A stretch of DNA of 64,000 nt from Pseudoduganella danionis (lineage in GTDB: Bacteria; Pseudomonadota; Gammaproteobacteria; Burkholderiales; Burkholderiaceae_D): positions 434,001 to 498,000 of the forward strand of contig NZ_WNKW01000002.1 in the NCBI RefSeq assembly GCF_009720775.1. Reading direction: 5' to 3'. Each line of letters starts with the position of its first letter. Position 1 is the stretch's first letter. The notes under the pieces are model-generated. The model had not been told where the DNA came from. It searched no databases and worked only from the letters and a program-made list of their open reading frames with translations. Positions 24,706 through 34,139 of the stretch are shown piece by piece. Made by a program: the position numbers and the translations under genes.

Positions 24706-26283
24706 TTAAAAGCGCGGCAGCTCGCGCAGGCCTGCCTGTACGGCGTGCAGATCGGTTGGCAGTTTCGCCTGCAGGGCGCGCAGGTAGCCGCGTGCAAAAG
24801 CGATGTGGCGTGCGGCTGGCGTTGCAGCCGGATGCCCGGCGCCCAGTTGCTGTAGCAGGCGGTCGGCCACCACCAGATCGTTGTGCTGGCCCAGCGCTTC
24901 CTGCGTAGCTTCCAGCGTGGCCAGATATTTGCGCAAGGCTTTGCCGCGATACAGTGTATGGAAGAATTCCAGCGCATAGCGCGACTGCTTGGCCGCGATG
25001 CGCGTGCGGTGGATGCTGGCTGCATCCGTGTCGCTCATGCGTCTGGCCCGTTTCAGCAAGGTCTTGCGCAGGCGCCGCATGGTGTGGCGCGAGAACTCGG
25101 CTGCGCTGGTGTTGGCTTCCTCATCAATGCCGTGCGTGGCGTCAGCTTGCGCGGCGTCGATACGCGCGCCCTTGGTCTGCATGGCTGCAGCACTGCTGCT
25201 GGTTGCGCCGGTGAGCAGCCAGTGTCCCATCTGCAGCAGCAGGCGCGTATAGCGCGGCGAGAGCAAAGCCTGCGCGGCCTGCTGCCTATGTGTAGCCACC
25301 TGCTGCTGTACCAGCGCCGGCAGGTCATGCAGGCCAGCCGGGCCGCCGGGGCTGGCCTGCACGCGCGCCAGCGTGGCGCTGCCCAGCACTTCCCAGTCGC
25401 GTGCCTTACCCAGTAGCTGCGCCAGCCAGCGCCAGTCCTGTTTGAGCTGGCGCGGGCAGGGCGCCACGCTGCGGAATAGCTTGAGCGCCGAGCGCAAGCG
25501 ACGGACACCGACGCGCATTTGGTGCAGCGCTTCCGCATGGTCGCTGTGAATTACAGCCGGCTCGTTGTCCTGCACCTGCTGCAGGCAGTTGAACAGGATG
25601 GCATGGCGCGCTGCATCGAGCGTGGCATCGGCCGGCAGCACCAGTGTGCGGGCGTGGTGGGCCTGTGTGCCCGTCTGGCGGCACAGGCTATAGCCGCGCT
25701 GGGCCTTGTTGACGTTGCTGAGCTGTAGCGGCAAGTGTTCCAGCAGTTGCAGGGCCAGTGCAAACAGGTGTTCCGGCTTGCCCTGCTTGAGTTCGAGTTC
25801 GATTTCATTGAGCGGCAGTTGCTGGCCATGGCGTTCGATGTGGCCGCAATCGAGCACCAGTTCGATCTGGCTGCCCGCATAGTCGAGCTGCCAGATTTCG
25901 CGCTCGACCACGACGGCGAACAGGGCTTCCAGCCGCTGCTTGAAGTGCGGCGCCGCCAGCACGTCCCGCCAGTGAGCATCGTCGCCAATCAGCTTGCGCA
26001 GCTTGCCCAGTTGCGGCCATGGACGGCTGACGGGGCCTTCCCATTCATTGCGCTGGTGTAGTCCATTCTGCACGCTGCCGCCGGCCTTCATGGTCTGCAC
26101 CCAGACGCCATCTTCCTTGCGCACGCGCAGACCGGCGCCGTGGCGCAGCAGATGCAAGTCGGGCGTGTCGAAATAGTGCGCCAGCAGTGGCTGGGTGCGC
26201 GTCGCCAGCCCCGCCAGCAAGGGATGCTGGCGTAGCTGCTGATGGTGTTCCGGCGCAAGCAGGAGTTTGAGTTCGACTTCCAT
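24706..26283 (-). CDS. CYTH and CHAD domain protein
   Basis: A 525-residue two-domain protein. The N-terminal CYTH domain starts MEVELKLLL (the ExExK tunnel motif), with further charged strands (LRVRKED, EWEGPVS, ERHGQQLPLNEIELELKQG quoted in part) to about residue 200. Triphosphate hydrolysis is typical. The C-terminal CHAD helical domain (about 225-525) has EALHQMRVGVRRLRSAL and IHRTRIAAKQSRYALEFF, the conserved His/Arg patches that bind polyphosphate. Metabolism or binding of inorganic polyphosphate is the likely role. It lies 19 bp downstream of gluQ. Confidence 0.93.
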   Translation of the reverse strand: MEVELKLLLAPEHHQQLRQHPLLAGLATRTQPLLAHYFDTPDLHLLRHGAGLRVRKEDGVWVQTMKAGGSVQNGLHQRNEWEGPVSRPWPQLGKLRKLIGDDAHWRDVLAAPHFKQRLEALFAVVVEREIWQLDYAGSQIELVLDCGHIERHGQQLPLNEIELELKQGKPEHLFALALQLLEHLPLQLSNVNKAQRGYSLCRQTGTQAHHARTLVLPADATLDAARHAILFNCLQQVQDNEPAVIHSDHAEALHQMRVGVRRLRSALKLFRSVAPCPRQLKQDWRWLAQLLGKARDWEVLGSATLARVQASPGGPAGLHDLPALVQQQVATHRQQAAQALLSPRYTRLLLQMGHWLLTGATSSSAAAMQTKGARIDAAQADATHGIDEEANTSAAEFSRHTMRRLRKTLLKRARRMSDTDAASIHRTRIAAKQSRYALEFFHTLYRGKALRKYLATLEATQEALGQHNDLVVADRLLQQLGAGHPAATPAARHIAFARGYLRALQAKLPTDLHAVQAGLRELPRF

Positions 26284-26302
26284 GGCGACAGTGTAGCGCA
26301 GC

Positions 26303-27199
26303 TTACAGCCGGATCAGCGCCGCCCATGCGGGAATGGCGACCTGCCAGAACTCGTCTATGCTGGCGGCGCGCAGATCGAGACCGAGGAAGCGCGCGGCCG
26401 GCAGCAGCGCATGCTGCAGCAGTTGTTCGGCCGGCACGCCCTGATCGAAGGCGGTGGCGCCGGTCTGCTTGGATAATTTGTCGCCGTGCGCATTGCACAC
26501 GACGGGCACATGCAGATAGCGCGGCTGGGGCAGTCCCAGTACCTGCTGCAGATACAGCTGGCGCGGGGTCGAGTCGAGCAGGTCGGCACCGCGCACGATG
26601 TCGGTAATGCCTTGCGCACCATCGTCTACCACCACGGCGAGCTGATAAGCCCAGTAACCATCGGCGCGGCGGATGATGAAGTCGCCCACTTCATCCGTCA
26701 GATCCTGGCTCAGATGGCCGGCCCAGCGGTCGTCGAAGGCAATGATACAGTGCGGCTCGGTCGGCACTTTCAGGCGCAGCGCGCGTGCGCTCTTGCCTGC
26801 TGCCAGACCGTTGCGGCAGGTGCCCGGATAGATCAGGTTCTGCGCCTGTTTGCCGCGCAGACTGGTCTGCGAATCGGCGATCTCCCTGCGCGAGCAGCCG
26901 CACGGATAGACCAGATCCCCGAGCTGGCGCAAAGCTAGTTCGTACAGCGCTGTGCGTTCGGTCTGGCGCGTGATCTCGCCATCCCAGTGCATGCCGCAGC
27001 GCTGCAGCGAAGCGATGATGTGCTGTTCGGCACCGGCCACATTGCGGTCGCCGTCGACGTCTTCGATGCGCAGCAGCCACTGGCCATGGTGGGCGCGCGC
27101 GTCCAGATAGCTGGCCATGGCGGCCACCAGCGAGCCGAGATGCAGGGGGCCGGTAGGTGAGGGCGCGAAGCGGCCGATATAGGATGGGCGGTCTGTCAT
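26303..27199 (-). CDS. gluQ: glutamyl-Q tRNA(Asp) synthetase
   Basis: A 298-residue class I synthetase paralogue that charges glutamate onto queuosine-34 of tRNA(Asp). It has the HLGS form of the HIGH motif at residues 20-23, the zinc cysteines in YPCGCSR and YPGTCR, and KLSKQ as the KMSKS loop. It lacks the anticodon-binding domain of GluRS, which fixes the identity. The gene stands before the CYTH/CHAD gene and is divergent from an M28 peptidase. Confidence 0.95.
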   Translation of the reverse strand: MTDRPSYIGRFAPSPTGPLHLGSLVAAMASYLDARAHHGQWLLRIEDVDGDRNVAGAEQHIIASLQRCGMHWDGEITRQTERTALYELALRQLGDLVYPCGCSRREIADSQTSLRGKQAQNLIYPGTCRNGLAAGKSARALRLKVPTEPHCIIAFDDRWAGHLSQDLTDEVGDFIIRRADGYWAYQLAVVVDDGAQGITDIVRGADLLDSTPRQLYLQQVLGLPQPRYLHVPVVCNAHGDKLSKQTGATAFDQGVPAEQLLQHALLPAARFLGLDLRAASIDEFWQVAIPAWAALIRL

Positions 27200-27298
27200 G
27201 CCGCCATTTTAGCGCGGCGATGGTCTACAATGTACGCGCGGCAAAATTGCGCAGCAAAATACACAGCCCGCCCACTACAATTAAGAACTCAGGAAATC

Positions 27299-28936
27299 AT
27301 GCAAAAAATGACCCCCTCCTATCTTGCTTCCGCCGTGGCTATGAGCCTGGCGTTGGCATTCCCTGTTCATGCTGGCGCCAACGGTGCCGCCGTCGTCAAG
27401 GAAGCGCCGCTGCGCGCCCATCTGGCATTTCTGGCCAGTGATGTGCTGGAAGGCCGCGGCACGGGCCAGCGCGGTGCGGACCTGACGGTTGCCTACCTCG
27501 AAGCGCAGTCGCAGGCACTGGGCCTGAAGCCGGGCAATGGCGACAGCTTCCGCCAGTCCGTGATGATTGCCGGTGTGAAGACCGACGCTGCCGCCAGCAC
27601 GCTGGCGCTGCAGGCCGGTGGCCAGGCGCTGCCTGCCCGTTTCGGCGACGACTGGGTGTTTGCGCCGGGCGATGCCACGGCCACCCACAGCTTCGATAGC
27701 GAGCTGGTATTCGTCGGCTACGGCATCACTGCGCCGGACGAACAGTGGAACGATTTCAAGGGCATGGACCTGAAGGGCAAAACGCTGGTGATGATGGTCA
27801 ATGACCCGCAGCCGACTGCCGAACAGCCTAACCGCTTCAACGGCAAAGGCCTGACCTACTATGGCCGCTGGACCTATAAATTCGAAGAAGCGCGCCGTCA
27901 GGGCGCAGCCGGTGTGCTGCTGATTCACACCACGCCTTCCGCCTCGTATGGCTGGAGCGTGATCCAGAATAGCTGGTCCGGCGTAGAGCGCTTCCAACTG
28001 GCGGCCGGCACGCTGGGTACCCAGCTGCAAGGCTGGATGACGGAAGCCACGGCCAAGGCGCTGTTCGCTGCCGCCGGTCAGGATCTCGATGCGCTGCGTG
28101 CTGCCGCCGAGCGCAAGGACTTCAAACCTGTGCCGCTGGCCGCCAAGCTGACCGGCACCATGCAGGCTGCCGTGCGCAAGGTCGAGCAGTTCAACGTGGC
28201 GGCCGTGGTGCCGGGCACGGATCCGAAACTGAAAGACGAAGTGGTGATCTATAGCGCACACTGGGACCATCTGGGCAAGCAGGGCGATGCTACCGGCGGC
28301 AAGGATGTGATTTTCAACGGTGCGGTGGATAACGCTTCCGGTTCGGCCGCCCTGCTGGCGATGGCACAGGAAGCCATCCGTGTGCCGGCCAAGCGCAGCC
28401 AGATGTTCCTGTGGGTAGCGGCAGAAGAACAGGGCCTGCTCGGTAGCGCAGCGTATGCGGCAGCACCGCTGTGGCCACTGGCGAAAACCGCGGCCAACCT
28501 GAATCTGGATAGCTTGAACTTTGTCGGCGCCACGCGCGATATCGGTACCCAGGGCAGCGAGCGCACGGAACTGGGCAAGCTGGCCGAAACCACGGCCAAG
28601 GCCATGGGCATGCGTATCGCCGATGCCGAGCCGGATCTGGCTGGTGGCTACTTCCGCAGCGACCACTTCAACTTCGCCAAAAACGGTGTACCGGCCTTCT
28701 CGATCGAATCGGGCCGCGATTACATCAAGGACGTGGCAGCCGCCAAAGCCAAGGCCGCAGCCTATGGTCCGCGCTACCATCAGGTGACGGATGAATACGA
28801 CGCTAGCTGGGATCTGTCGGGCATGGTGCAGACGGCACAGTACACGCTGAATCTGGGCCGCGTGATTGCCAACGGCGCCAAGCTGCCCGAGTGGAAAGCT
28901 GGCGATGCCTTCGCCCAGCCGCGCAACAAGAAATAA
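27299..28936 (+). CDS. M28 family metallopeptidase
   Basis: A 545-residue exported aminopeptidase. The Sec signal peptide ends near VHA-G (residues 21-25). A protease-associated insert occupies the middle (about 130-290). The cocatalytic zinc site is complete: SAHWDHLG, DNASGSA, AAEEQGLLGS, LNLDSLNF and SDHFNFAKNGVP. It would release N-terminal residues from peptides in the periplasm or outside. The ATG at 27299 has AGGA 4 nt upstream. A TACAAT hexamer at 27226-27231 may be its -10 box. Confidence 0.93.
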   Translation: MQKMTPSYLASAVAMSLALAFPVHAGANGAAVVKEAPLRAHLAFLASDVLEGRGTGQRGADLTVAYLEAQSQALGLKPGNGDSFRQSVMIAGVKTDAAASTLALQAGGQALPARFGDDWVFAPGDATATHSFDSELVFVGYGITAPDEQWNDFKGMDLKGKTLVMMVNDPQPTAEQPNRFNGKGLTYYGRWTYKFEEARRQGAAGVLLIHTTPSASYGWSVIQNSWSGVERFQLAAGTLGTQLQGWMTEATAKALFAAAGQDLDALRAAAERKDFKPVPLAAKLTGTMQAAVRKVEQFNVAAVVPGTDPKLKDEVVIYSAHWDHLGKQGDATGGKDVIFNGAVDNASGSAALLAMAQEAIRVPAKRSQMFLWVAAEEQGLLGSAAYAAAPLWPLAKTAANLNLDSLNFVGATRDIGTQGSERTELGKLAETTAKAMGMRIADAEPDLAGGYFRSDHFNFAKNGVPAFSIESGRDYIKDVAAAKAKAAAYGPRYHQVTDEYDASWDLSGMVQTAQYTLNLGRVIANGAKLPEWKAGDAFAQPRNKK

Positions 28937-28955
28937 GCAATGAAATAAGCAGTGA

Positions 28956-29010
28956 GCCCGCAGCAGCGGGCGTAAAAAACGGCGGACAGTAGTCGATACT
29001 GTCCGCCGTT
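28956..29010 (+). terminator. double hairpin terminator between convergent operons
   Basis: A first hairpin (GCCCGC-agca-GCGGGC, 28956-28971) is followed by TAAAAAAC. A second, very strong one has 14-bp arms (28978-28991 / 28997-29010) followed by GTTGTTT. It ends the M28 transcript and, on the other strand, probably the six-gene operon ending at 29041. Confidence 0.85.
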
Positions 29011-29040
29011 GTTGTTTCTACCGCTGGTGTTGCGGCGGCC

Positions 29041-29754
29041 TTAGTGGTGGAACGAGACGGTGATGGTGGTGCCCGTCAGGTCGATGCCGCGGATGGCGAT
29101 GCTGCCGAAGCTAGGCCCTTCCGAACCTTTGACACGGATGTTATCGAAGTTGATTTCACCGATAGACGATGGCATGGCCAGCGTCAGCGAGCCATCCTTG
29201 TTGATGGTGGCGGTGGCCCGGCTAGGATCGTAGACCACATTCTTCATGCTGGTATCGGCTTCGAGAAAACCCAGCACAGGATTGACGATCTTGGCCATGT
29301 CGCCTATCACTTCGAGTCCGTTGTGCTTGGCGTCCTTGACGGCGGTGACCAACTGGTCGCTGAGGCCTTGTGCTGAAGTCTCACCCAGTTCTTCTTCACT
29401 CATGGCTTGCAGGCCGGGGCGCTCGTTGATCTGCATGCCCCGCTGGTCCTTGCTCAGCATGACGGGCGTGCCGACCGCCAGCGAGGGCAGGGCTTGCGCC
29501 GCATAGCCTTCCAGCGGCGCCAGTAGCGAAGTGGCGATGGCGGCGGCCATACGCAGACGGCGCTGCTTGCGCAGAGCGTCTTCGATGTGCTGTTGGGTGA
29601 TGAGGTTAAGCTCGGCAAAAATATCACCGAGGCGCTGGCCCGTCTTGCGCTGGGTTTCAATTGCATGCGCGAGCTGTTCTTCCGTAATCAGCTTCTGTTT
29701 AACCAGCAGCTGACCCAGCATCGATTTATTTTGTGTATTCGACAACCATCCCAT
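29041..29754 (-). CDS. MshEN-type domain fused to an exported GQDG-motif region
   Basis: A 237-residue chimera. Residues 11-64 form two MshEN-like helical units (MLGQLLVKQKLITEEQL and RLGDIFAELNLITQQHI), the fold that binds c-di-GMP in MshE ATPases. Residues 64-88 (KQRRLRMAAAIATSLL...YAAQA-LPS) look like a signal peptide buried inside the protein. After it, LQAMSEEELGETSAQG (115-130) matches the motif of the exported proteins encoded at 35447-38906, and the C-terminus FGSIAIRGIDLTGTT matches theirs. The ATG at 29754 is the start of the conserved sequence. It is the last gene of a six-gene operon. Confidence 0.75.
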   Translation of the reverse strand: MGWLSNTQNKSMLGQLLVKQKLITEEQLAHAIETQRKTGQRLGDIFAELNLITQQHIEDALRKQRRLRMAAAIATSLLAPLEGYAAQALPSLAVGTPVMLSKDQRGMQINERPGLQAMSEEELGETSAQGLSDQLVTAVKDAKHNGLEVIGDMAKIVNPVLGFLEADTSMKNVVYDPSRATATINKDGSLTLAMPSSIGEINFDNIRVKGSEGPSFGSIAIRGIDLTGTTITVSFHH

Positions 29755-29776
29755 CGCTGTTCTCCTGATGTTGTTT

Positions 29777-30778
29777 TTATGCCGACTTGCGCGGCAAGCC
29801 TGCCTGTAGCGATTCCGGCTCCTGCCCCGATTGATGGGCCAGATGCACGATATCCGAAGGCGCCATACCGAACCAGCGCTTGCAGGCGCGGTAGAACGCA
29901 CTCGGTTCCGAGAAGCCGAGCTGGAAGCTTAGCATCTTTAGTGACAATTCCCCGCAACTCAGTGACTGGCGCGCCAGTTCGCGTCGCGTATCGTCCACCA
30001 GATTGGTGAAGCTGGTGCCTTCTTCGGCCAGCCGGCGCTGCAAGGTGCGTTCGCTCATCATCAACTGGGCCGCCACATCGTCGCGATGGGGCGGGCCTTT
30101 CGGCAGCAGGCTGGCCAGCAGGGCCTGTACCTTGGCGCTGAAGGTGGGCGGCTCGGCCTTGGCCAGCGACGCCAGCACGGGCGCGCCGCTGCCGGCTGCT
30201 AGTGGCGGATTGGCCGGCAGCGCCATCACCAGATCGGTATCGGAAAACTCCATCACGTTCTGCGGCATATTGAACTTGACGGGGCAGCCGAAGGTCTCCT
30301 GATAAACGTGGGCATTAGCCGGTTCGGGGAAGGTGTATTCCACCACCACGGGGGCGATATCATCGCGGCCGGCGGCGCAGCGCAGCGAGCGTAGCAGCAC
30401 GCACCAGACGAAGTCGTAGCGTTGTTGCGGCACCACGCGCTGGGCACCGGGCAGCACCAGACCGACCCGGGTATTGCCGTGGCAGCGCTCGATCGAACTC
30501 TGTACCGTGGGCGAGACTAGCATGATGTGGCCCATCACGCCGAGCCAGCCGAGCCGGTGCGGCGAGGAGATCTTCAGGCCGATCAGGGGATCGCCCGATT
30601 GCGCCACCACCAGTTCCCACAGATGGCTTAATTTGTCGGACAGCGTCAGTGCATCGCAGGCCAGACCTTCGCCTTCACTCAGGCCGGCTTGGGCAAACAG
30701 TGCATCTGCCGCTACGCCGGAACTGGCCAGACGCGATTTGACGCCACGCACCAGATGCAGGGCGGACGAGTAACTCAT
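29777..30778 (-). CDS. AraC family regulator with arabinose-binding-like N-domain
   Basis: A 333-residue activator. The C-terminal AraC HTH pair is clear (MMSERTLQRRLAEEGTSF and LKMLSFQLGFSEPSAFYRAC), and the N-terminal 200 residues match the OruR/ArgR-type ligand-binding domain (RLGWLGVMGHIMLVSPTV). The family often controls lipid or amino-acid genes. Its ATG overlaps the DUF2059 stop codon by 4 bp, and it lies inside the operon with the C39 peptidase and barrel genes, so it most likely regulates this operon or the divergent exported-protein genes. Confidence 0.9.
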   Translation of the reverse strand: MSYSSALHLVRGVKSRLASSGVAADALFAQAGLSEGEGLACDALTLSDKLSHLWELVVAQSGDPLIGLKISSPHRLGWLGVMGHIMLVSPTVQSSIERCHGNTRVGLVLPGAQRVVPQQRYDFVWCVLLRSLRCAAGRDDIAPVVVEYTFPEPANAHVYQETFGCPVKFNMPQNVMEFSDTDLVMALPANPPLAAGSGAPVLASLAKAEPPTFSAKVQALLASLLPKGPPHRDDVAAQLMMSERTLQRRLAEEGTSFTNLVDDTRRELARQSLSCGELSLKMLSFQLGFSEPSAFYRACKRWFGMAPSDIVHLAHQSGQEPESLQAGLPRKSA

Positions 30779-31323
30779 GGCGTTACCGCAGCACGCAGAC
30801 GCAGGCCGATTTTCTCTTTCAGGCCTTGCAGTTTAGGGTCGATCACGGCGCGCGTATCGGCCGCTACGCCTTCACCGAGCGTCTTCTGCATCTCCGGCAG
30901 CATGCTCTCGAACTTCTTTTTCACGGGCGATTCCAGGATTGCGATGAGCTGGCGCAGTTCTTCTTCGCTGAAGCGCTCTGCCATCAGCGGTGCTATCTTG
31001 GCCTGTATCAGTTTGTCGGCGCTGGCCTTGGTAATCGGCGTGGCTTCGGCCATGAAGGCCTTGGCTTCGTTGACAATGTCGACCATGGCGGCGTCGCGTT
31101 TTTCCGGCGCGGCACGGCCCTGCAGCATGGCGCGGGCCTGCTGCACGGCGTCGGCAACCGGTACTTGCAGCATGGATTGGCCGATGGTGTCCGGATTCCA
31201 TAACTTCAGTACCTGTTCGACCAGGGCTTGCTTGGACGGTGCGGCCGGTGCGGCCAAGGCTCCGGCGCAGATGGCGCTCAGTGCGAGAGCCAGCAGGCTG
31301 CGGGTGAGGATGGGTGTGCTCAT
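30775..31323 (-). CDS. exported DUF2059-type protein
   Basis: A 182-residue periplasmic protein. The signal peptide (MSTPILTRSLLALALS...LAAPA) ends near residue 25. The mature part is helical, with FSEEELRQLIAILESPVKKKFESM (quoted in part), the DUF2059 hallmark. The function of the domain is unknown. AAGGAG lies 7 nt before the ATG at 31323. It is coupled to the AraC gene downstream by ATGA and lies 18 bp after the FadL-like gene, all in one operon. Confidence 0.82.
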   Translation of the reverse strand: MSTPILTRSLLALALSAICAGALAAPAAPSKQALVEQVLKLWNPDTIGQSMLQVPVADAVQQARAMLQGRAAPEKRDAAMVDIVNEAKAFMAEATPITKASADKLIQAKIAPLMAERFSEEELRQLIAILESPVKKKFESMLPEMQKTLGEGVAADTRAVIDPKLQGLKEKIGLRLRAAVTP

Positions 31324-31341
31324 AGTTTGCTCCTTGTTCAA

Positions 31342-33018
31342 TCAGAAACGCTTGTTGATTTCAAATCCGACATAGCGCACGTGGATATCGCCGTTGACGT
31401 TTTGTCCGGCATAGGGGTTATAAATAATGTTCAGGAAGTTGCTGCAATTGAGGTTGCAGTCTGTATTGGCAGGCACGTTGTAGCGGCCTTTCATATACGA
31501 GCCCGTAACACTGATGTCCAGATTCTTGTTGACCTTGAAGTTCAGGCCAGCGCTGAGCAGCTTGGTGTTGGGCAGCGGTGCCAGCAAGTCGATTTTGTCG
31601 TTGGGCACAGAGGTTTTGCGCGGCTCGAAGCCGAAGCGCAGCGTCAGGCGGTCCATCGGGAATAGCTGCACGCCGTAGGCGAAATTGACCAGGCTGCGGT
31701 AGCCGCGCGGGATGACCAGCTTGCCCGAATCGGGTATGCCGTACAGGCGCGCTACTTCCAGCAGCTTGATGCTCTGGTCGAACTGGAAGCGCAGCGCATC
31801 CCACTCGCTCCAGCGCGCATAGCTGGCATCGACATTGAGCTGCAGCAGATTGATGGGGCGCAGTTTGATGCCGACCTGTAAGTGCGACGGGAAGGGAATA
31901 ATCGCGCTCATATTGCCCTTCTGCGTGGCCGGTATCGAACTCGGGAAGCCCAGCGTGGCACCCGCGATAGGCCCGAGCAGACTGGCGTTCATGCCGCGTA
32001 CGAAGTTACGCAGCATGGGCTCCGTGTCGAACTGGTAGTAGCCCGTGTAATGGGTTTTTGAGCCGCCCTGATATACCACGCCGAGCGCGAAGCGCGGATT
32101 AGGTTCCCACAGTACTCCCAGATTGATGGTGGGATCGAATGGCGCCGTCATTTCGAGCCGCATATTGGCGGCCTTTTTGAACGGGCTGACCATGCCATCC
32201 TTGCCGCCGCCGCACACGCCCAGGCCTAGCACGTCGATGATGTTGCCGCCATCTTCAGGGCACCAGCCCTTCTGCAACTGGCCGAACACGCCCAGCAGCT
32301 CGTTGGGGAAACGCATATTGGTATCGACCACGAAAGCAGCGTGGGCGATCGGCACGGAGACACCGAAGCGCAGCGTGTCGGAATATTTATAGCCCACCGA
32401 TGGCGACAGATACACCAGCCGCTGGATCTGTTCCTGCCGGCCCTGGTACTGGCCCGGATCATTCGGATCAGTGGTGCGGTCCAGACTCATGGCCTGCGAC
32501 ATATAGCTGTCGGTGGCAAAAGTCCATGGCGAACCGGCCTTGTTCCAGGCCATGCCCACACCGGGCACGGCCACGGCCGGCAGGCGCCAGCCCGGCACGC
32601 CGTAACCGGGCACGAACATGATCTGGCGTACCGGGCCGGTGCGCGTGTTCGACAGCGGATCGTCGCGCCAGCCGCCGATGTCGAAATTCGGCCCCGGCGT
32701 GAGCGCCGCCGAGGTGCGGATCGAGGCGACGAAATTGTGGATGCTTTCGCTATCGCCGGTCAGCCTGGCCAGTCCGGCTGGATTGAAATGGATAGATGCG
32801 ATGCCGGGCGGATCGGCCGTGACGGCATTGCCCAGCGACATGGCGACCACGCTGGTGGTGAGGTTTTCCGTCAGCGCTGCCTGGGTGGCTTGCGGCCACA
32901 GGCTACCGCAGATGGCGGCCAGCGCGCCCGTCACGGCGAGTGCGGCCGGACGCAGGCGTACATGGGGCCGTGCAGAGGCCCATGCGCTGGTGGGGACGCT
33001 GGCGAAGTGCGGCAACAT
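31342..33018 (-). CDS. OmpP1/FadL-type outer-membrane transporter
   Basis: A 558-residue outer-membrane barrel of the FadL/TodX group. The signal region is long (cleavage near TQA-AL, about residue 47). The mature N-terminus contains SLGNAVTADPPGIASIHFNPAGLA, the hatch with the NPAxL motif of the family. The C-terminus ends in a barrel-type strand (RYVGFEINKRF, terminal Phe). FadL proteins take up long-chain fatty acids or other hydrophobic compounds. A cysteine-bearing loop (CPEDGG...GVCGGG) is unusual. It is the third gene of the operon. Confidence 0.88.
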   Translation of the reverse strand: MLPHFASVPTSAWASARPHVRLRPAALAVTGALAAICGSLWPQATQAALTENLTTSVVAMSLGNAVTADPPGIASIHFNPAGLARLTGDSESIHNFVASIRTSAALTPGPNFDIGGWRDDPLSNTRTGPVRQIMFVPGYGVPGWRLPAVAVPGVGMAWNKAGSPWTFATDSYMSQAMSLDRTTDPNDPGQYQGRQEQIQRLVYLSPSVGYKYSDTLRFGVSVPIAHAAFVVDTNMRFPNELLGVFGQLQKGWCPEDGGNIIDVLGLGVCGGGKDGMVSPFKKAANMRLEMTAPFDPTINLGVLWEPNPRFALGVVYQGGSKTHYTGYYQFDTEPMLRNFVRGMNASLLGPIAGATLGFPSSIPATQKGNMSAIIPFPSHLQVGIKLRPINLLQLNVDASYARWSEWDALRFQFDQSIKLLEVARLYGIPDSGKLVIPRGYRSLVNFAYGVQLFPMDRLTLRFGFEPRKTSVPNDKIDLLAPLPNTKLLSAGLNFKVNKNLDISVTGSYMKGRYNVPANTDCNLNCSNFLNIIYNPYAGQNVNGDIHVRYVGFEINKRF

Positions 33019-33039
33019 GGCGGCGCGATCCGGTCAGGC

Positions 33040-34089
33040 TTAGAAGTTGAGCGGCATGTTCATGCCCACCGTCATGTTCGGCGAATCCGGCGTCAAGCCT
33101 ATGCCCACCGACAGATTGATGGTGGTCTTGGGCGAAATGCGGTAGCCCAGACCCATGTTGAGTATGCTCGAGGTCTGCATATGGGTCTTGGCTTCGAGGC
33201 CGTCGGCAAAGCGCAGCTTGGAACCGGCCGAGATGGCTTGCTGGAACGACAGTGTGGTGGAAATGCCATACGACAGTGCGTAGGCAAAGCCCATGCCGAA
33301 GCCCAGCGTCTTGCCCGGCTGTACCCGGGTCAGGATACGCGTGCCGTTGACTTGCCACAGATTTTTAGCCGGTGCACTGACGGTGAAGTTCAGCGAACCG
33401 AACAGAGCGACCGGATCGACGATGCGGTTGACACTCAAACCGCCCGTGACAGCGGCCACGCCGCTGCCCGTGGCTTCGCCGCTACCGGCGATAATCTTGA
33501 ACGGGCTACGGCCCGTGGGCAGGCGCACATTGCTGGTCATGGTCAGGCCGGGGCGGTCGCGTTTGGCTTCAAACGGTTGCCAGCGTGCGCCCAGCGACAG
33601 GTCGCCCAGCGAATTCGAGGCGCCATTGGACAGGTTGTTGTCCGAGTAGCGCGAGATCAGCGGCATGGTGACGTTGCCGGTCAAGTTGTCGAGCAGGCCG
33701 TAGTCGACCGAGAAGGTGTTGGTGACGCTGTGCGAACTGGTGTTCTCGATGTTGAACAAAGTGGTGCTGCCGTTGGCCAGATCGGTAACGATGCGCTCTT
33801 CACCGACGTAGGAATAGGTCAGGTCATAGGTTACGGCAATCTGCTTGCGGCGGATCAGCGAGTACTGTTTGTCGACCGCCGTCAGGGTCTGCTGCAGCAG
33901 TGCGCTCTGATCGCCTTCACCTTCTTTCTTGGCCAGTGCATCGCGTGCCGCATCGCTGCTGGGCGCTGGCGTGCTTGGTGCGGCGCCCGGTGCCGGTGCG
34001 GGTGGCGTGGGGTCGAGCTGGGCCCATGCCGGGATGGCAAACACGGTGGCGAGAGCGAGGGCGAGCGGGCGGGCGAGCGGGAACTTCAT
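33040..34089 (-). CDS. outer-membrane beta-barrel protein of unknown function
   Basis: A 349-residue exported protein. The signal peptide ends at AWA-Q. A Pro/Ala-rich segment (about 25-45) and a short helical region come next, then alternating strands to a C-terminal MNMPLNF with the terminal Phe of outer-membrane barrels. It resembles transporter-like barrels of the phenol-degradation meta-pathway class, with no assigned substrate. The ATG at 34089 has AAGGA 8 nt upstream, and a second ATG at 34098 abuts that site and is less likely. It is the second gene of the operon. Confidence 0.8.
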   Translation of the reverse strand: MKFPLARPLALALATVFAIPAWAQLDPTPPAPAPGAAPSTPAPSSDAARDALAKKEGEGDQSALLQQTLTAVDKQYSLIRRKQIAVTYDLTYSYVGEERIVTDLANGSTTLFNIENTSSHSVTNTFSVDYGLLDNLTGNVTMPLISRYSDNNLSNGASNSLGDLSLGARWQPFEAKRDRPGLTMTSNVRLPTGRSPFKIIAGSGEATGSGVAAVTGGLSVNRIVDPVALFGSLNFTVSAPAKNLWQVNGTRILTRVQPGKTLGFGMGFAYALSYGISTTLSFQQAISAGSKLRFADGLEAKTHMQTSSILNMGLGYRISPKTTINLSVGIGLTPDSPNMTVGMNMPLNF

Positions 34090-34139
34090 GGTGGTCATCC
34101 TTGTGAGAGTGGGCGTGGCGCTGCGGTAGCTGTGAGGGT

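Noticed and set aside
27281..28780. Long minus-strand frame of 499 codons
   Set aside because: It lies opposite the M28 peptidase, whose zinc motifs and signal peptide are clear.
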